From NCBI GenBank assembly GCA_902553145.1, contig CACDKD010000004.1:1-64000 (forward strand): a DNA stretch of 64,000 nucleotides. The letters run 5' to 3'. The notes beneath the pieces are model-generated. The model did no database searches, had not been told where the DNA came from, and saw only the letters and a program-made list of their open reading frames with translations. Numbering within the stretch: position 1 is the stretch's first letter; the number at the start of each line of letters is the position of its first letter. The DNA is from an uncultured Gammaproteobacteria bacterium (GTDB taxonomy: Bacteria > Pseudomonadota > Gammaproteobacteria > Steroidobacterales > UBA11654). Made by a program: the position numbers and the translations under genes. Positions 8,148 through 15,645 of the stretch are shown piece after piece.

Positions 8148-9679
8148 TAAGTATTGTTTCCTTTTTTATAATTATTACATGCTTTTAGAATTATTTTTCT
8201 TGTGTCTGCTGGATCTATCACGGCATCGATTTCTAAGTGTGCTGCTGCTTCAATTGCTTTTCCTTTCTCGTATGCAGATGCAACCAGTTGATCAAATAGA
8301 AGTTCGCGTTCTTTTGAGTCCTTAACCGCTGCAAGCTCTCTTTTAAAACCAAGATGAACTGCGCCTTCCAACCCCATCCCACCAAACTCACCTGTTGGCC
8401 ATGAAGCAGAGTAGATTGGCTCATGAAAACTACCCCCTACCATCGCCATTGCTCCTAAGCCATATGCTTTTCTGAGGTAAATAGCTACCAGAGGCACAGA
8501 CAATTTGGCTCCCGTTTTAAAGAGTTTGCTCATCCTAGTGACTGCAGATTCTTCTTCACTCTCAGGGCCCACCATGAATCCAGGTGTATCGACCATAGAA
8601 ACAATTGGGATATTGTGCTCATCGCACAATGTCAGAAATTCTGATGACTTCTCTGCTGACATCGCATCGATAGCACCACCCAATTGCTGGCAATCGTTTG
8701 CTAAGATTCCAAAAGGCTTTCCTTCCAATCTAAAAAATCCAGTCACAACGCTTCTGCCAAAATTTCTTCTCAGTTCCAAGAAGGATCCTTGGTCGCAAAT
8801 TACTTCTATAATGTCTCTGATTGGGTAACCCCATTTTCTATCCTCGGGAATCAATTCTCTCAATCGATTTTGATCAGATGTTTCAAAGGACTCCTTTTTT
8901 CCTTGAAAATAAGACAATAATTTTTTGGCAACATCTGTTGCTTCCTTTTCATCTTTAGCTAAAAAATCGATGGTGCCATTCATTTCATGCATCGAAGAGG
9001 GTCCGATATCTGTTGGCTCATATTTACCCAGACCTCCGCCTTCGATCATTGCGGGACCAGCCATTCCAATCCATGAGTTTTCAGTGGCTATTCTAAAATC
9101 GGCAGTTCCAAATAATGCAGCATTGCCAGCAAAGCAATACCCATTGCTAACCGCGATTCTCAGAGAAGAGCCTGTCAAACTTGCCCACTTTGAAAAAGTT
9201 GGCACATTCAGTCCTGCTATCTGTGTGCTGACATCGACATCTCCGGGTCTGCCTCCTCCTCCTTCGGTGAAAATCACCACGGGCAAATCATATTTTTTTG
9301 CCTTGTCTATGATTCGATCAAGTTTCTGATGGTGAAAGTAACCCTGCGTTCCAGCAAGAACTGAATAATCATAGATAATGGCAGCTGCATGAGAATTTTC
9401 TGTGCCGATTTCATTGGAATTAATTTCACAAAATCCAGTGATGACTCCATCAGCAGGCGTCTCTTTTTGTAAAGCATCGTATTCCTTCCTTGATCTCTGA
9501 GCTGCAACAGCAAAAGAGCCGAATTCAACAAAGCTGTCTTCTTCAATTAAATGATGAAGATTTTCCCTTGCGGTTCTATTTCCAGACTGATGTCTCCTTG
9601 ATGTAGCTTCTTTTCGATTTTCATCGCTCAGCTTCTCAAGTCGTGATAAAAAAATTTTGAATTCTTTGTTTTCTGTCAT
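8147..9679 (-). CDS. Acyl-CoA carboxylase, carboxyltransferase (beta) subunit
   Basis: A 510-residue biotin-dependent carboxyltransferase of the propionyl-/methylcrotonyl-CoA carboxylase beta type. The N-terminal half has VEFGSFAV, ADGVITGFCEI and EGGGGRPGDVD followed by a GNAALFG oxyanion region. The C-terminal half has FGILANDCQQLGGAID, VDTPGFMVG and RKAYGLGAMAM, the usual second crotonase-like domain. The biotin carboxylase/carrier alpha subunit is not in this window, so the substrate cannot be set from context. It follows the TauD-like gene by 3 bp and overlaps the NTF2-like gene. Confidence 0.88.
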   Translation of the reverse strand: MTENKEFKIFLSRLEKLSDENRKEATSRRHQSGNRTARENLHHLIEEDSFVEFGSFAVAAQRSRKEYDALQKETPADGVITGFCEINSNEIGTENSHAAAIIYDYSVLAGTQGYFHHQKLDRIIDKAKKYDLPVVIFTEGGGGRPGDVDVSTQIAGLNVPTFSKWASLTGSSLRIAVSNGYCFAGNAALFGTADFRIATENSWIGMAGPAMIEGGGLGKYEPTDIGPSSMHEMNGTIDFLAKDEKEATDVAKKLLSYFQGKKESFETSDQNRLRELIPEDRKWGYPIRDIIEVICDQGSFLELRRNFGRSVVTGFFRLEGKPFGILANDCQQLGGAIDAMSAEKSSEFLTLCDEHNIPIVSMVDTPGFMVGPESEEESAVTRMSKLFKTGAKLSVPLVAIYLRKAYGLGAMAMVGGSFHEPIYSASWPTGEFGGMGLEGAVHLGFKRELAAVKDSKERELLFDQLVASAYEKGKAIEAAAHLEIDAVIDPADTRKIILKACNNYKKGNNT

Positions 9680-9682
9680 TTT

Positions 9683-10498
9683 TTAAATTACTTTTTCTCC
9701 TGCAACTGCAGCTCTTTTCAATCTTCTTGTTTGTGGATAATAATCTGCGACAGCATAGTGTGAAGTGCATCGATTATCCCAAACGGCGATTGTTCCAGAC
9801 TCCCATTTAAGTCTCACACAATACTCAGGTTTCTCAATTACACCATATAAAAAACTCAATAATGCTTTGCTTTCATCCTCTTCTAAACCATCAACAGATT
9901 CCGTAAAAAACTTGTTTGCAAAAAGACATTTCCTACCCGTATGAGGATGCGTTCTTACAAGCGGATGAGATATCGGTGGAAAATCCTTTTGAAATTCTAA
10001 TTTCTTTTCTTGGCCATGTTCCCATTTAGAAAAGATTGGCTCATAGTAGTAGAGCAGACTGTGTTTGCAATTTAAAGTATTAAGGAATTCTTTCATCGAT
10101 GCTGACAAGGACTCGTATGCGCTTTCATTGCAAGACCATATGGTGTCGCCTCCACCATCCGGAATAATCACCCCTTTAAGAAAGAAAAGTGCCGGAGGCT
10201 CCTCTAATCCTGTCATGTCTTGATGAAAAGTATTGAGATAAGGGGGTTTCTCGCTGTTTGTTTCAATCACCAATAGATCTTGATATTTCTCTGATAATGC
10301 TGGCTGCACAAAAGGAGGACCAAACTCTTTTGCAAGGTTAGTTAACTCATCGCCATCAAGATTCTGATCCCTGAAAAAAAGGACCTTGTATTTATCAATT
10401 GCATCTTGAATCTCTTGAACAGAACTCTTGCCAGACAATGCTTTAAGGTCAACATTGCTGACCTCAGCACCTAAAACATTTAATGGCTTAATGTTCAT
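9683..10498 (-). CDS. TauD/TfdA family Fe(II)/2-oxoglutarate dioxygenase
   Basis: A 271-residue dioxygenase. The iron triad is visible: His and Asp in NTFHQDMTG and the distal His in CTSHYAVADYY, followed by the 2-oxoglutarate-binding Arg in PQTRRLKRAAV. HPLVRTHPHTGRKCLFANKFFTES and GTIAVWDNR are typical of the TauD clade. Members hydroxylate taurine, alkylsulfates, phenoxyacids or carnitine precursors; the substrate here is unknown. It is the first gene of a run of four (dioxygenase, carboxyltransferase, NTF2-like, PhzF). An alkylsulfatase lies 7 kb away, but a sulfur-related role is only a guess. Confidence 0.9.
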   Translation of the reverse strand: MNIKPLNVLGAEVSNVDLKALSGKSSVQEIQDAIDKYKVLFFRDQNLDGDELTNLAKEFGPPFVQPALSEKYQDLLVIETNSEKPPYLNTFHQDMTGLEEPPALFFLKGVIIPDGGGDTIWSCNESAYESLSASMKEFLNTLNCKHSLLYYYEPIFSKWEHGQEKKLEFQKDFPPISHPLVRTHPHTGRKCLFANKFFTESVDGLEEDESKALLSFLYGVIEKPEYCVRLKWESGTIAVWDNRCTSHYAVADYYPQTRRLKRAAVAGEKVI

Positions 10499-10546
10499 TA
10501 TTTTTCTCTCAATCTCTGAATATTATTCTAGCCGACAAATAAGATA

Positions 10547-11245
10547 TCAATCTTTTGAAACCATATCCTTTATCCAAAATGGGATATAAAGCAGATAAAA
10601 AATTGCTATCGCTATCGGAATTACCACAGTCATATGAAAAGGGGGATCGGGAAAGAAATTCATCACAGAATCTCCGTCCGGTTTATCCATGAGATACCAG
10701 AAATTTGACCCCTCACCCAGCAAAAGATTAATGAAATAGATTATTACCATGGCGATTATGCTTATTCCGATCACCCTATGAACATCTGTGAAAAAGGGTC
10801 GTTCTTTGAGTGCAATAATGGCATAAAATACCGCCAGTAGGATCAAGGTATGGCCCCAAAAAAAAGGGAAAAATACTCCACTAGGAAAAGCAAAATCAAC
10901 GTCAGGCGTTAACAGTGCCATTGATGCGCCACCTAATCCCCAGAAATAGGCGCAATTGAAATACATCTTTTCTCCTGAAATAAAGTAATAAGCAATGCAA
11001 AGTGCTGATAAATCGCACATATGCAATGGGAAGGCTTCTTGCCAAGCATGATTGAATGTAAATGTGTTCAAGACTGAATCAAAGGTGTGTACCAAAATTA
11101 ATGCAGACAATGAAACACCCATAATCTTTTTAGCTTCCGATGACTTTCCCTTAAAATAGACAGGCAGGAGGACAATCAAAGAAAAACACACAAACAAAGT
11201 AAAAATATGCTGGACACCAAATAGTTGAAAAGGCTCTTGATGCAT
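10547..11245 (-). CDS. TIGR02206/YwaF-like integral membrane protein (copy 1)
   Basis: A 232-residue protein with about six hydrophobic segments. Signatures of the YwaF/TMEM164-like family include HAWQEAFPLHMCDLSAL, a mid-protein TPDVDFAFPSG and LLGEGSNFWYLMDKPDGDSV near the C-terminus. The function in bacteria is unknown; eukaryotic TMEM164 has been linked to lipid acyl transfer, which may or may not apply. A second copy lies at 13800-14492 with the same motifs. It is transcribed away from the small secreted gene at 11507, with a 261-bp intergenic region between them. Confidence 0.85.
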   Translation of the reverse strand: MHQEPFQLFGVQHIFTLFVCFSLIVLLPVYFKGKSSEAKKIMGVSLSALILVHTFDSVLNTFTFNHAWQEAFPLHMCDLSALCIAYYFISGEKMYFNCAYFWGLGGASMALLTPDVDFAFPSGVFFPFFWGHTLILLAVFYAIIALKERPFFTDVHRVIGISIIAMVIIYFINLLLGEGSNFWYLMDKPDGDSVMNFFPDPPFHMTVVIPIAIAIFYLLYIPFWIKDMVSKD

Positions 11246-11356
11246 TGTTATTTTCCTCCCCTGCTATGATTTGATCGACAATAAACCGCAACTGCTATCA
11301 GAATACATAATATTGATCAAAAACTTCATAATTCTTTCATAAATTATGGGGGAAAA

Positions 11357-11366
11357 TGTATATAAT
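11357..11366 (+). promoter_or_regulatory. Candidate -10 element for the small secreted protein gene
   Basis: TGTATATAAT ends in a perfect TATAAT at 11361-11366. The TG is one base out of register for a strict extended -10, and no good -35 sits upstream. Transcription from here would give a leader of about 130 nt ahead of the ATG at 11507, containing the inverted repeat described at 11412-11466. Confidence 0.45.
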
Positions 11367-11411
11367 GAATATCGAGAAATTTGCAGCAAGTAGCTAAACA
11401 GTCTCTCAATA

Positions 11412-11466
11412 CTCCAAATAGAAATTCTAAATCCAGATTGCGCTGGAAGCAGAAGTATATTTGGAG
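11412..11466 (+). promoter_or_regulatory. Structured 5' leader (9-bp stem with inner hairpin)
   Basis: CTCCAAATA at 11412-11420 is the exact reverse complement of TATTTGGAG at 11458-11466. Between them CCAG (11433-11436) and CTGG (11443-11446) form a second short stem. The element lies between the candidate promoter and the ribosome site at 11495-11500. I cannot match it to a known riboswitch. It may be a stability or control element, or chance. Confidence 0.35.
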
Positions 11467-11506
11467 AAACCAACCCCTAAAATCTAACTTAATTAAGGAG
11501 CTAAAT

Positions 11507-11788
11507 ATGAAAATTTTCACAAGATTAAATCTTGCTCTAATACTTCTCGTGCCAGCATTTGTTTCAGCAGATAACTGGACAGATATTGAAGCCGATACTG
11601 CTATGTATGGAAGAATCGTAAAGGTAAAAAATACAACTTCAACTGATAAATGCAAAAAGCTTGCAGACAAATACGGTGCAGTCGCCTACAGCATCGATTC
11701 GAAGAAAGGCAAATGCAGTGTGCTCAAATCAGTAAGAGCAACCACAGGTAAGGAAGGGTTTACCTCTCAAAGAAGAGCAAGCAATTAA
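11507..11788 (+). CDS. Small secreted protein, two cysteines, PAN-like pattern
   Basis: 93 residues from an ATG with a strong ribosome site (AAGGAG, 6 bp before). The frame is open further upstream but lacks signals there. The signal peptide is MKIFTRLNLALILLVPAFVSA, cleaved before DNWTD. The mature part has TDKCKKLADKYGAVAYSID and KKGKCSVLKSV; the two Cys probably form a disulfide, and the Cys-loop-Tyr-Cys pattern faintly recalls PAN/Apple domains. It is monocistronic: promoter candidate and structured leader upstream, strong terminator downstream. The function is unknown, and the signals suggest high regulated expression. Confidence 0.65.
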   Translation: MKIFTRLNLALILLVPAFVSADNWTDIEADTAMYGRIVKVKNTTSTDKCKKLADKYGAVAYSIDSKKGKCSVLKSVRATTGKEGFTSQRRASN

Positions 11789-11805
11789 CCTATTCTTTTC
11801 AATAT

Positions 11806-11835
11806 AAAAAACCCTCCAAACGGAGGGTTTTTTTT
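11806..11835 (+). terminator. Rho-independent terminator after the small secreted gene
   Basis: ACCCTCC (11811-11817), a four-base loop AAAC and GGAGGGT (11822-11828) followed by a run of T, with an A run before the stem. It begins 18 bp after the stop codon. The A run preceding the stem would also let it act on the other strand, but the nearest reverse-strand gene is far off. Confidence 0.92.
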
Positions 11836-11901
11836 AGAATTTTATCATTGATTTTTCATGTAATCTGCTTCAGTGTTTGTAGAATAATTTTTATTGCATG
11901 A

Positions 11902-12642
11902 GTGAAAATCAAACTTAAAAAATATCTCTCCAATGCCGGTTATTGTTCCCGTAGAAAAGCAAAAGATTTCATTGAGAATAATGCGGTTACAATCAACGGA
12001 AAAAGGGCTTCTAATGATTCAATCCTTCAGGACAGAGATGTACTCATCATCAATGAAAAAAAAGAAATAGTAAATCTTGAAATCAACACAGACATTTTGA
12101 TTTATCACAAACCAACCGGTGAGATATGCTCATCAACAGGCACGGATAGCAACAAAAGTGTTTTTGAATCAATCCCTAAAAGAACTCAAGGCAAATGGAT
12201 TATGGTTGGCAGGTTAGATGTCAATACCTCTGGATTGCTCATATTTTCAAATAACGGCGATTTGGTTCAGAAATTGTCCCATCCAAGTTCAGCGATAAAG
12301 AGATATTACCTATGTCGAGTATTCGGAAATCCAAAAAAATCTCAGATAAAAAAATTATTGAATGGGGTTGAAATCGATGGGAACAACTCATGCTTTGACG
12401 AAATAATCCCAATGAAAAAGAAAACAAATGCAAAAAACAACTGGTTCAAAGTGAGTCTGCATTCTGGAAAAAATAGGGAAGTGAGAAAACTATGGGAGAC
12501 CGAGTCTCTTCAAGTCAGTCGACTTATACGAATCGGTTTCGGCCCAATAGAACTCCCGGATAATCTCAAAAAAGGGCAATATCGATGCCTTGAAAAGAAT
12601 ACGGTCGAGAGAGTGATTAAACTTACTGGAATGGAAGGCTAA
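11902..12642 (+). CDS. rluB: Pseudouridine synthase, RsuA/RluB family
   Basis: Isomerises uridine to pseudouridine in rRNA. It has an N-terminal S4 RNA-binding domain (KLKKYLSNAGYCSRRKAKDFIENNAVTING split over residues 3-33), then the catalytic domain with GRLDVNTSGLLIFSNNGDL, whose Asp is the catalytic residue, and SGKNREVRKLWE. The architecture fits RluB (23S U2605), although RluE/RluF/RsuA relatives are not fully excluded. The start is GTG at 11902, and the S4 domain begins immediately. At 246 residues it is slightly short because it lacks the basic C-terminal tail. It converges on the TM2 gene with a 4-bp overlap at the stops. Confidence 0.85.
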   Translation: MKIKLKKYLSNAGYCSRRKAKDFIENNAVTINGKRASNDSILQDRDVLIINEKKEIVNLEINTDILIYHKPTGEICSSTGTDSNKSVFESIPKRTQGKWIMVGRLDVNTSGLLIFSNNGDLVQKLSHPSSAIKRYYLCRVFGNPKKSQIKKLLNGVEIDGNNSCFDEIIPMKKKTNAKNNWFKVSLHSGKNREVRKLWETESLQVSRLIRIGFGPIELPDNLKKGQYRCLEKNTVERVIKLTGMEG

Positions 12643-13040
12643 ATCTTTGAAATAGACTTGAGGATTTCCTTTGATAAATGGTTATTGTGGTTCATCACTA
12701 TCACTTGTGATCTGAAAAGCGCAAGAAGCTCCACGATCAGTATAAAAAAAATAATGAGCGTTCCAACAAAAACATATTTTGAAAAGAAAATCAGCGAGGT
12801 CCCTGTAAGTAAAATAATCAAGTTGAGAGATCCTCTTAAAAATTTACCAAGATAAAAATGATGAAGCCCGGGTAGTAACAAATAATTCAAAACAGCATAT
12901 GTGTCATGGTCTTTTAATGCAGGCTCTAAGAGATTAAAGTAGTGCCTTCTTTGGTCATCATTTAATTCTCTTACTCTTTCTTTTAGGCGTTGGCTTTCAT
13001 ATTCAACCAAGTCTTTCTTTAGATTCAATCCCTCGAACAT
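12639..13040 (-). CDS. TM2-domain membrane protein
   Basis: 133 residues. A charged N-terminal region of about 45 residues precedes two transmembrane segments: YLLLPGLHHFYLGKFLRG then LNLIILLTGTSLIFF and VFVGTLIIFFILIVELLALF. The GLHHFYLGK loop is the TM2-domain hallmark. The function of bacterial TM2 proteins is not settled. The stop overlaps that of rluB convergently. A weak ribosome site (AAGGG) precedes the start. Confidence 0.7.
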   Translation of the reverse strand: MFEGLNLKKDLVEYESQRLKERVRELNDDQRRHYFNLLEPALKDHDTYAVLNYLLLPGLHHFYLGKFLRGSLNLIILLTGTSLIFFSKYVFVGTLIIFFILIVELLALFRSQVIVMNHNNHLSKEILKSISKI

Positions 13041-13070
13041 GCTCTAACCCTTCATTAAAAATAGTTTTAG

Positions 13071-13286
13071 CTATCTACCCAATGTCACAATGACAGTTTC
13101 ACGATTCCAAAACAGTAAGAATCTTCTGTTCTCAATGACTTGAAAAACAACCTGCCATCCTTCGGCTGCTTCCCTATTGAGTGTGACCTCTAGCTTTTCA
13201 AGTGGCAATCCAGAACTTCCAAGGAAAACAGTGCCTAATCCCCCTTCCATGACATGAATCACTTTGTACTCTGTGTAAGCCATCAT
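13071..13286 (-). CDS. DUF4177 small protein
   Basis: About 70 residues. EYKVIHVMEGG, PLEKLEVTLNREAAEGWQVV and RRFLLFWNRETVIVTLGR form the beta-alpha-beta-beta pattern of DUF4177. The start was set at ATG 13286/13283 because GGAG lies 3-6 bp before; the longer frame begins with TTG. No signal peptide. The function is unknown. It is divergent from rraA across 39 bp that contain a perfect 16-bp palindrome. Confidence 0.7.
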   Translation of the reverse strand: MMAYTEYKVIHVMEGGLGTVFLGSSGLPLEKLEVTLNREAAEGWQVVFQVIENRRFLLFWNRETVIVTLGR

Positions 13287-13309
13287 ATTCTCCAAAAAAA
13301 TCTATATTC

Positions 13310-13325
13310 TTGATAATATTATCAA
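13310..13325. promoter_or_regulatory. Perfect 16-bp palindrome, possible operator
   Basis: TTGATAATATTATCAA is its own reverse complement. It fills the bases immediately before the ATG of the RraA-like gene (13326) and lies 23 bp from the divergent DUF4177 start. Sub-elements such as GATAAT/TATTAT resemble -10 boxes in both directions, so it could be a two-way promoter core, a dimeric repressor site, or both. Confidence 0.4.
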
Positions 13326-13799
13326 ATGTTATCTACTCCCGACATACTTGATACTCATCCTGACCTTGAAACACTCATTGAGTTTAAACATTTTGGTGGC
13401 GAGAACTCATTTCAAGGACAAATTCAGACCATTCAATGTTTCGAGGACAACAGCTTTGTGAAAAAGGAACTCAGTAAAAAATCGCATTCGGGTGTATTAA
13501 TTGTCGATGGTGAGGCTTCAAAAAATTGTGCGCTCCTAGGAGATCTTCTGGCTCAAATGGCCAAAGACAATGGGTGGTCAGGAATTATTATTAATGGTTT
13601 TGTAAGAGACGTTGAAATACTAAGAGGGATCGACATTGGCATTATGGCTCTTGGTTCTTGCCCAAGAAAAAGTGAGAAAAAAAATCAAGGCCAAAGTAGT
13701 TTAGAAATCAATATCAATGGCATCGTCATTAATCCTGGAAATTGGTGTTACGCAGACGAAAACGGTGTTTTAATTTCTGAGAAGAAGCTCGAGATATAA
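13326..13799 (+). CDS. RraA family protein (RNase E inhibitor / HMG-aldolase fold)
   Basis: 157 residues. The family pattern is clear: STPDILDTHP at the start, FGGENSFQGQIQTIQCFEDN, GVLIVDGEAS, ALLGDLLAQMAKDNGWSGIIINGFVRDVEIL, and late INPGNWCYADENGV. The GDLLA.. and GxVRD segments form the substrate/metal site in aldolase relatives. It could be true RraA (modulating RNase E) or a 4-hydroxy-4-methyl-2-oxoglutarate aldolase; sequence alone does not decide. The ATG abuts the 16-bp palindrome, leaving no standard ribosome site, so a leaderless message is possible. Its stop is adjacent to the convergent TIGR02206 gene. Confidence 0.85.
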   Translation: MLSTPDILDTHPDLETLIEFKHFGGENSFQGQIQTIQCFEDNSFVKKELSKKSHSGVLIVDGEASKNCALLGDLLAQMAKDNGWSGIIINGFVRDVEILRGIDIGIMALGSCPRKSEKKNQGQSSLEININGIVINPGNWCYADENGVLISEKKLEI

Positions 13800-14492
13800 T
13801 CAAGTTTTTGAAAATCTATCTTTCAGTTCATATGGCAAATATGTCAGGTAAAAAGCCAGAATAGCAGCTGGTATCAATCCCAAAATATGAAATGGAGCCG
13901 AAGGAAAGAAATTAATAATAGTATCGCCATCTGGTTTGTCTTTTAAATACCAGAAATTTGCACCCTCTCCTAAGAGGTGATTCAAGACAAAGATTAATGC
14001 AGTCATTGCCAATGTAATCTTAGTCACCGAAAGAAAGTCTTCAAATTTCGGCCTTTCTTTTAAAACAAAAACAGGCAGTCCCAAACCCAAAAGAATCAAA
14101 CCATGCCCATAATAAAAATTGACGTATTCTGGATGAGGATAAGCGTAAGTCAATGCGGGCGTTAAAAGCGCCATACTCGCGGGGATTATTCCCCAAAAGA
14201 ATGCGCAGTGAAAATATCGTTTCCCATATCCCAATAAGTACAGCCCAATCGACAGCTTTGAAAAATCACACATATGGAGAGGGATGATCTCTTGCCAAGA
14301 CAATTCAAAACTTATGGCATGAAAAAACTGCATAAAATAGTGAGTGATCAACAATACTCCGATGGAAACCTCCGCATTCTTTTTGATCGGTTTGGATTGA
14401 TAGCTGACCCAGACTAGTATCAAGGCAATAATCAAATAGGTACTGACGATACTGATTATGTGTGTCGAATTGAACAGCGTGAAAGGTTGCAT
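13800..14492 (-). CDS. TIGR02206/YwaF-like integral membrane protein (copy 2)
   Basis: 230 residues and about six membrane segments. It shares with copy 1 the blocks LSWQEIIPLHMCDFSKL, LLTPALTYAYPHPEY and LLGEGANFWYLKDKPDGDTI followed by NFFPSAPFHI. The pair probably arose from a duplication, with RluB, TM2, DUF4177 and RraA now between them. The function is unknown. It lies 8 bp downstream of the DUF3429 gene in the same direction. Confidence 0.85.
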   Translation of the reverse strand: MQPFTLFNSTHIISIVSTYLIIALILVWVSYQSKPIKKNAEVSIGVLLITHYFMQFFHAISFELSWQEIIPLHMCDFSKLSIGLYLLGYGKRYFHCAFFWGIIPASMALLTPALTYAYPHPEYVNFYYGHGLILLGLGLPVFVLKERPKFEDFLSVTKITLAMTALIFVLNHLLGEGANFWYLKDKPDGDTIINFFPSAPFHILGLIPAAILAFYLTYLPYELKDRFSKT

Positions 14493-14500
14493 CGAATCCT

Positions 14501-14920
14501 CTAATTAATGATCAACATACCGATGTGTGAAATGATAACAATGTTTGTGAGCCTAAATCTCATTTGTTTGTAAAAAATATCCTGTTCAAAAGCGATCCTT
14601 TCATAAAAAAAAGCAACGAAATACGACAAGATCAAAGAAAGCAAAACAGAAAATTCTGCATTAGCATAAGAGTTAGCAAAGACGCCTAAAGGAAAAGGAA
14701 GAAAAAATAAAAGAATGGCATAAATAGGCTCTTTCTCTTGCTGAATACTCATCGCCCAAAAGCTTCCTGTCAAAAAAACATAAATGCACAAACTGTATAA
14801 AACAAAGAGGTTAAAAATGGTTTGATTATTTCCCACCGCTAGCAAATCAAAGAATGGCAATGAAACAAAAGGAATCAAGCCAGAGTATCCGAGCAATTGA
14901 ATCTTGGTTTTCTGAGTCAT
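14501..14920 (-). CDS. DUF3429 membrane protein
   Basis: 139 residues from the ATG at 14920 (MTQKTKIQLLGYSGLIPFVS). The frame extends upstream but only into the overlapping peptidase gene. About five hydrophobic segments and a FLTGSFWAMSI motif (the GxxW element) fit DUF3429, the TMEM69-like family. The start lies 7 bp after the peptidase E stop, so the two are likely cotranscribed. Function unknown. Confidence 0.75.
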   Translation of the reverse strand: MTQKTKIQLLGYSGLIPFVSLPFFDLLAVGNNQTIFNLFVLYSLCIYVFLTGSFWAMSIQQEKEPIYAILLFFLPFPLGVFANSYANAEFSVLLSLILSYFVAFFYERIAFEQDIFYKQMRFRLTNIVIISHIGMLIIN

Positions 14921-14927
14921 TTGAATA

Positions 14928-15626
14928 TTAAAAAATATCGATGGAAGGGTATGGCGACTCATCAATGACGTCATTTTCCATTGATACGCAATAAGCATTT
15001 TTATTTTCTGAGAAAACAATTGAGCCATGAGGTGCCTCATTAATAAGATGCAATGCACAACCGCCATCAATCGCTATACACTCAGAAATATCTTTATCCT
15101 TAATCATTCGATGGACAGTTGGTCTTCGCTCAGGCTCTTCATCAAAATGAGGGCAGCAGGCTCCCTTTGTGAAAGCAAGACAGTTCATTAATCTTAGGTC
15201 ACTAGACCAAGAATCAGTAATGCCTGAATCAAACCAACAAATGGCTCCTGCGCTGACTCCACACATAATCGTTCCTTTTTCATATGCCCTTTTTAGCAAT
15301 TTATCCAAACCCCAGTCTCTCCAAACAGCCAACATACTTTTGGTATTGCCGCCTCCCACAAAAACAATGTCTTGTTCCAAGATCAGTTCTTCCAAGTCTG
15401 GAGTTCTTTTGAAAAAATCTAAGTGCACTGGTTTGCAATCGAACATAGAAAAAGTAGAGTAATAACTTTCCTTATATCCCTCGTCGTCTCCCGTTGCAGT
15501 CGGAATAAAACAGATTTTGGGTTTTTCGCTTTTCGATTGATCAAGAATGTAATTCTCGATGATGCCCTCACCGGGATTTCTTCCAAAACCTCCGCCACCA
15601 ATGGCAATAATTTGTCTTTGGGTCAT
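14928..15626 (-). CDS. Peptidase E-like serine peptidase (family S51)
   Basis: 232 residues. IIAIGGGGFGRNPGE at the start, ICFIPTATGDD, DIVFVGGGNTKSMLAVW and GVSAGAICWFD, whose Ser is the nucleophile, mark family S51, the cytoplasmic Asp-X dipeptidases with a flavodoxin/class-I amidotransferase-like fold. CPHFDEEPERRPTVHRM carries the His region. Substrate specificity may differ from Salmonella PepE: this is the variant common in Actinobacteria and marine bacteria. It lies 19 bp after glutamate dehydrogenase and before DUF3429. Confidence 0.85.
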   Translation of the reverse strand: MTQRQIIAIGGGGFGRNPGEGIIENYILDQSKSEKPKICFIPTATGDDEGYKESYYSTFSMFDCKPVHLDFFKRTPDLEELILEQDIVFVGGGNTKSMLAVWRDWGLDKLLKRAYEKGTIMCGVSAGAICWFDSGITDSWSSDLRLMNCLAFTKGACCPHFDEEPERRPTVHRMIKDKDISECIAIDGGCALHLINEAPHGSIVFSENKNAYCVSMENDVIDESPYPSIDIF

Positions 15627-15645
15627 TGCTTTATCTATTTGAAAT

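Noticed and set aside
11344-11670. Reverse frame of 108 codons over the small secreted gene and leader
   Set aside because: The forward small gene has a ribosome site, signal peptide and terminator; the reverse frame has none.
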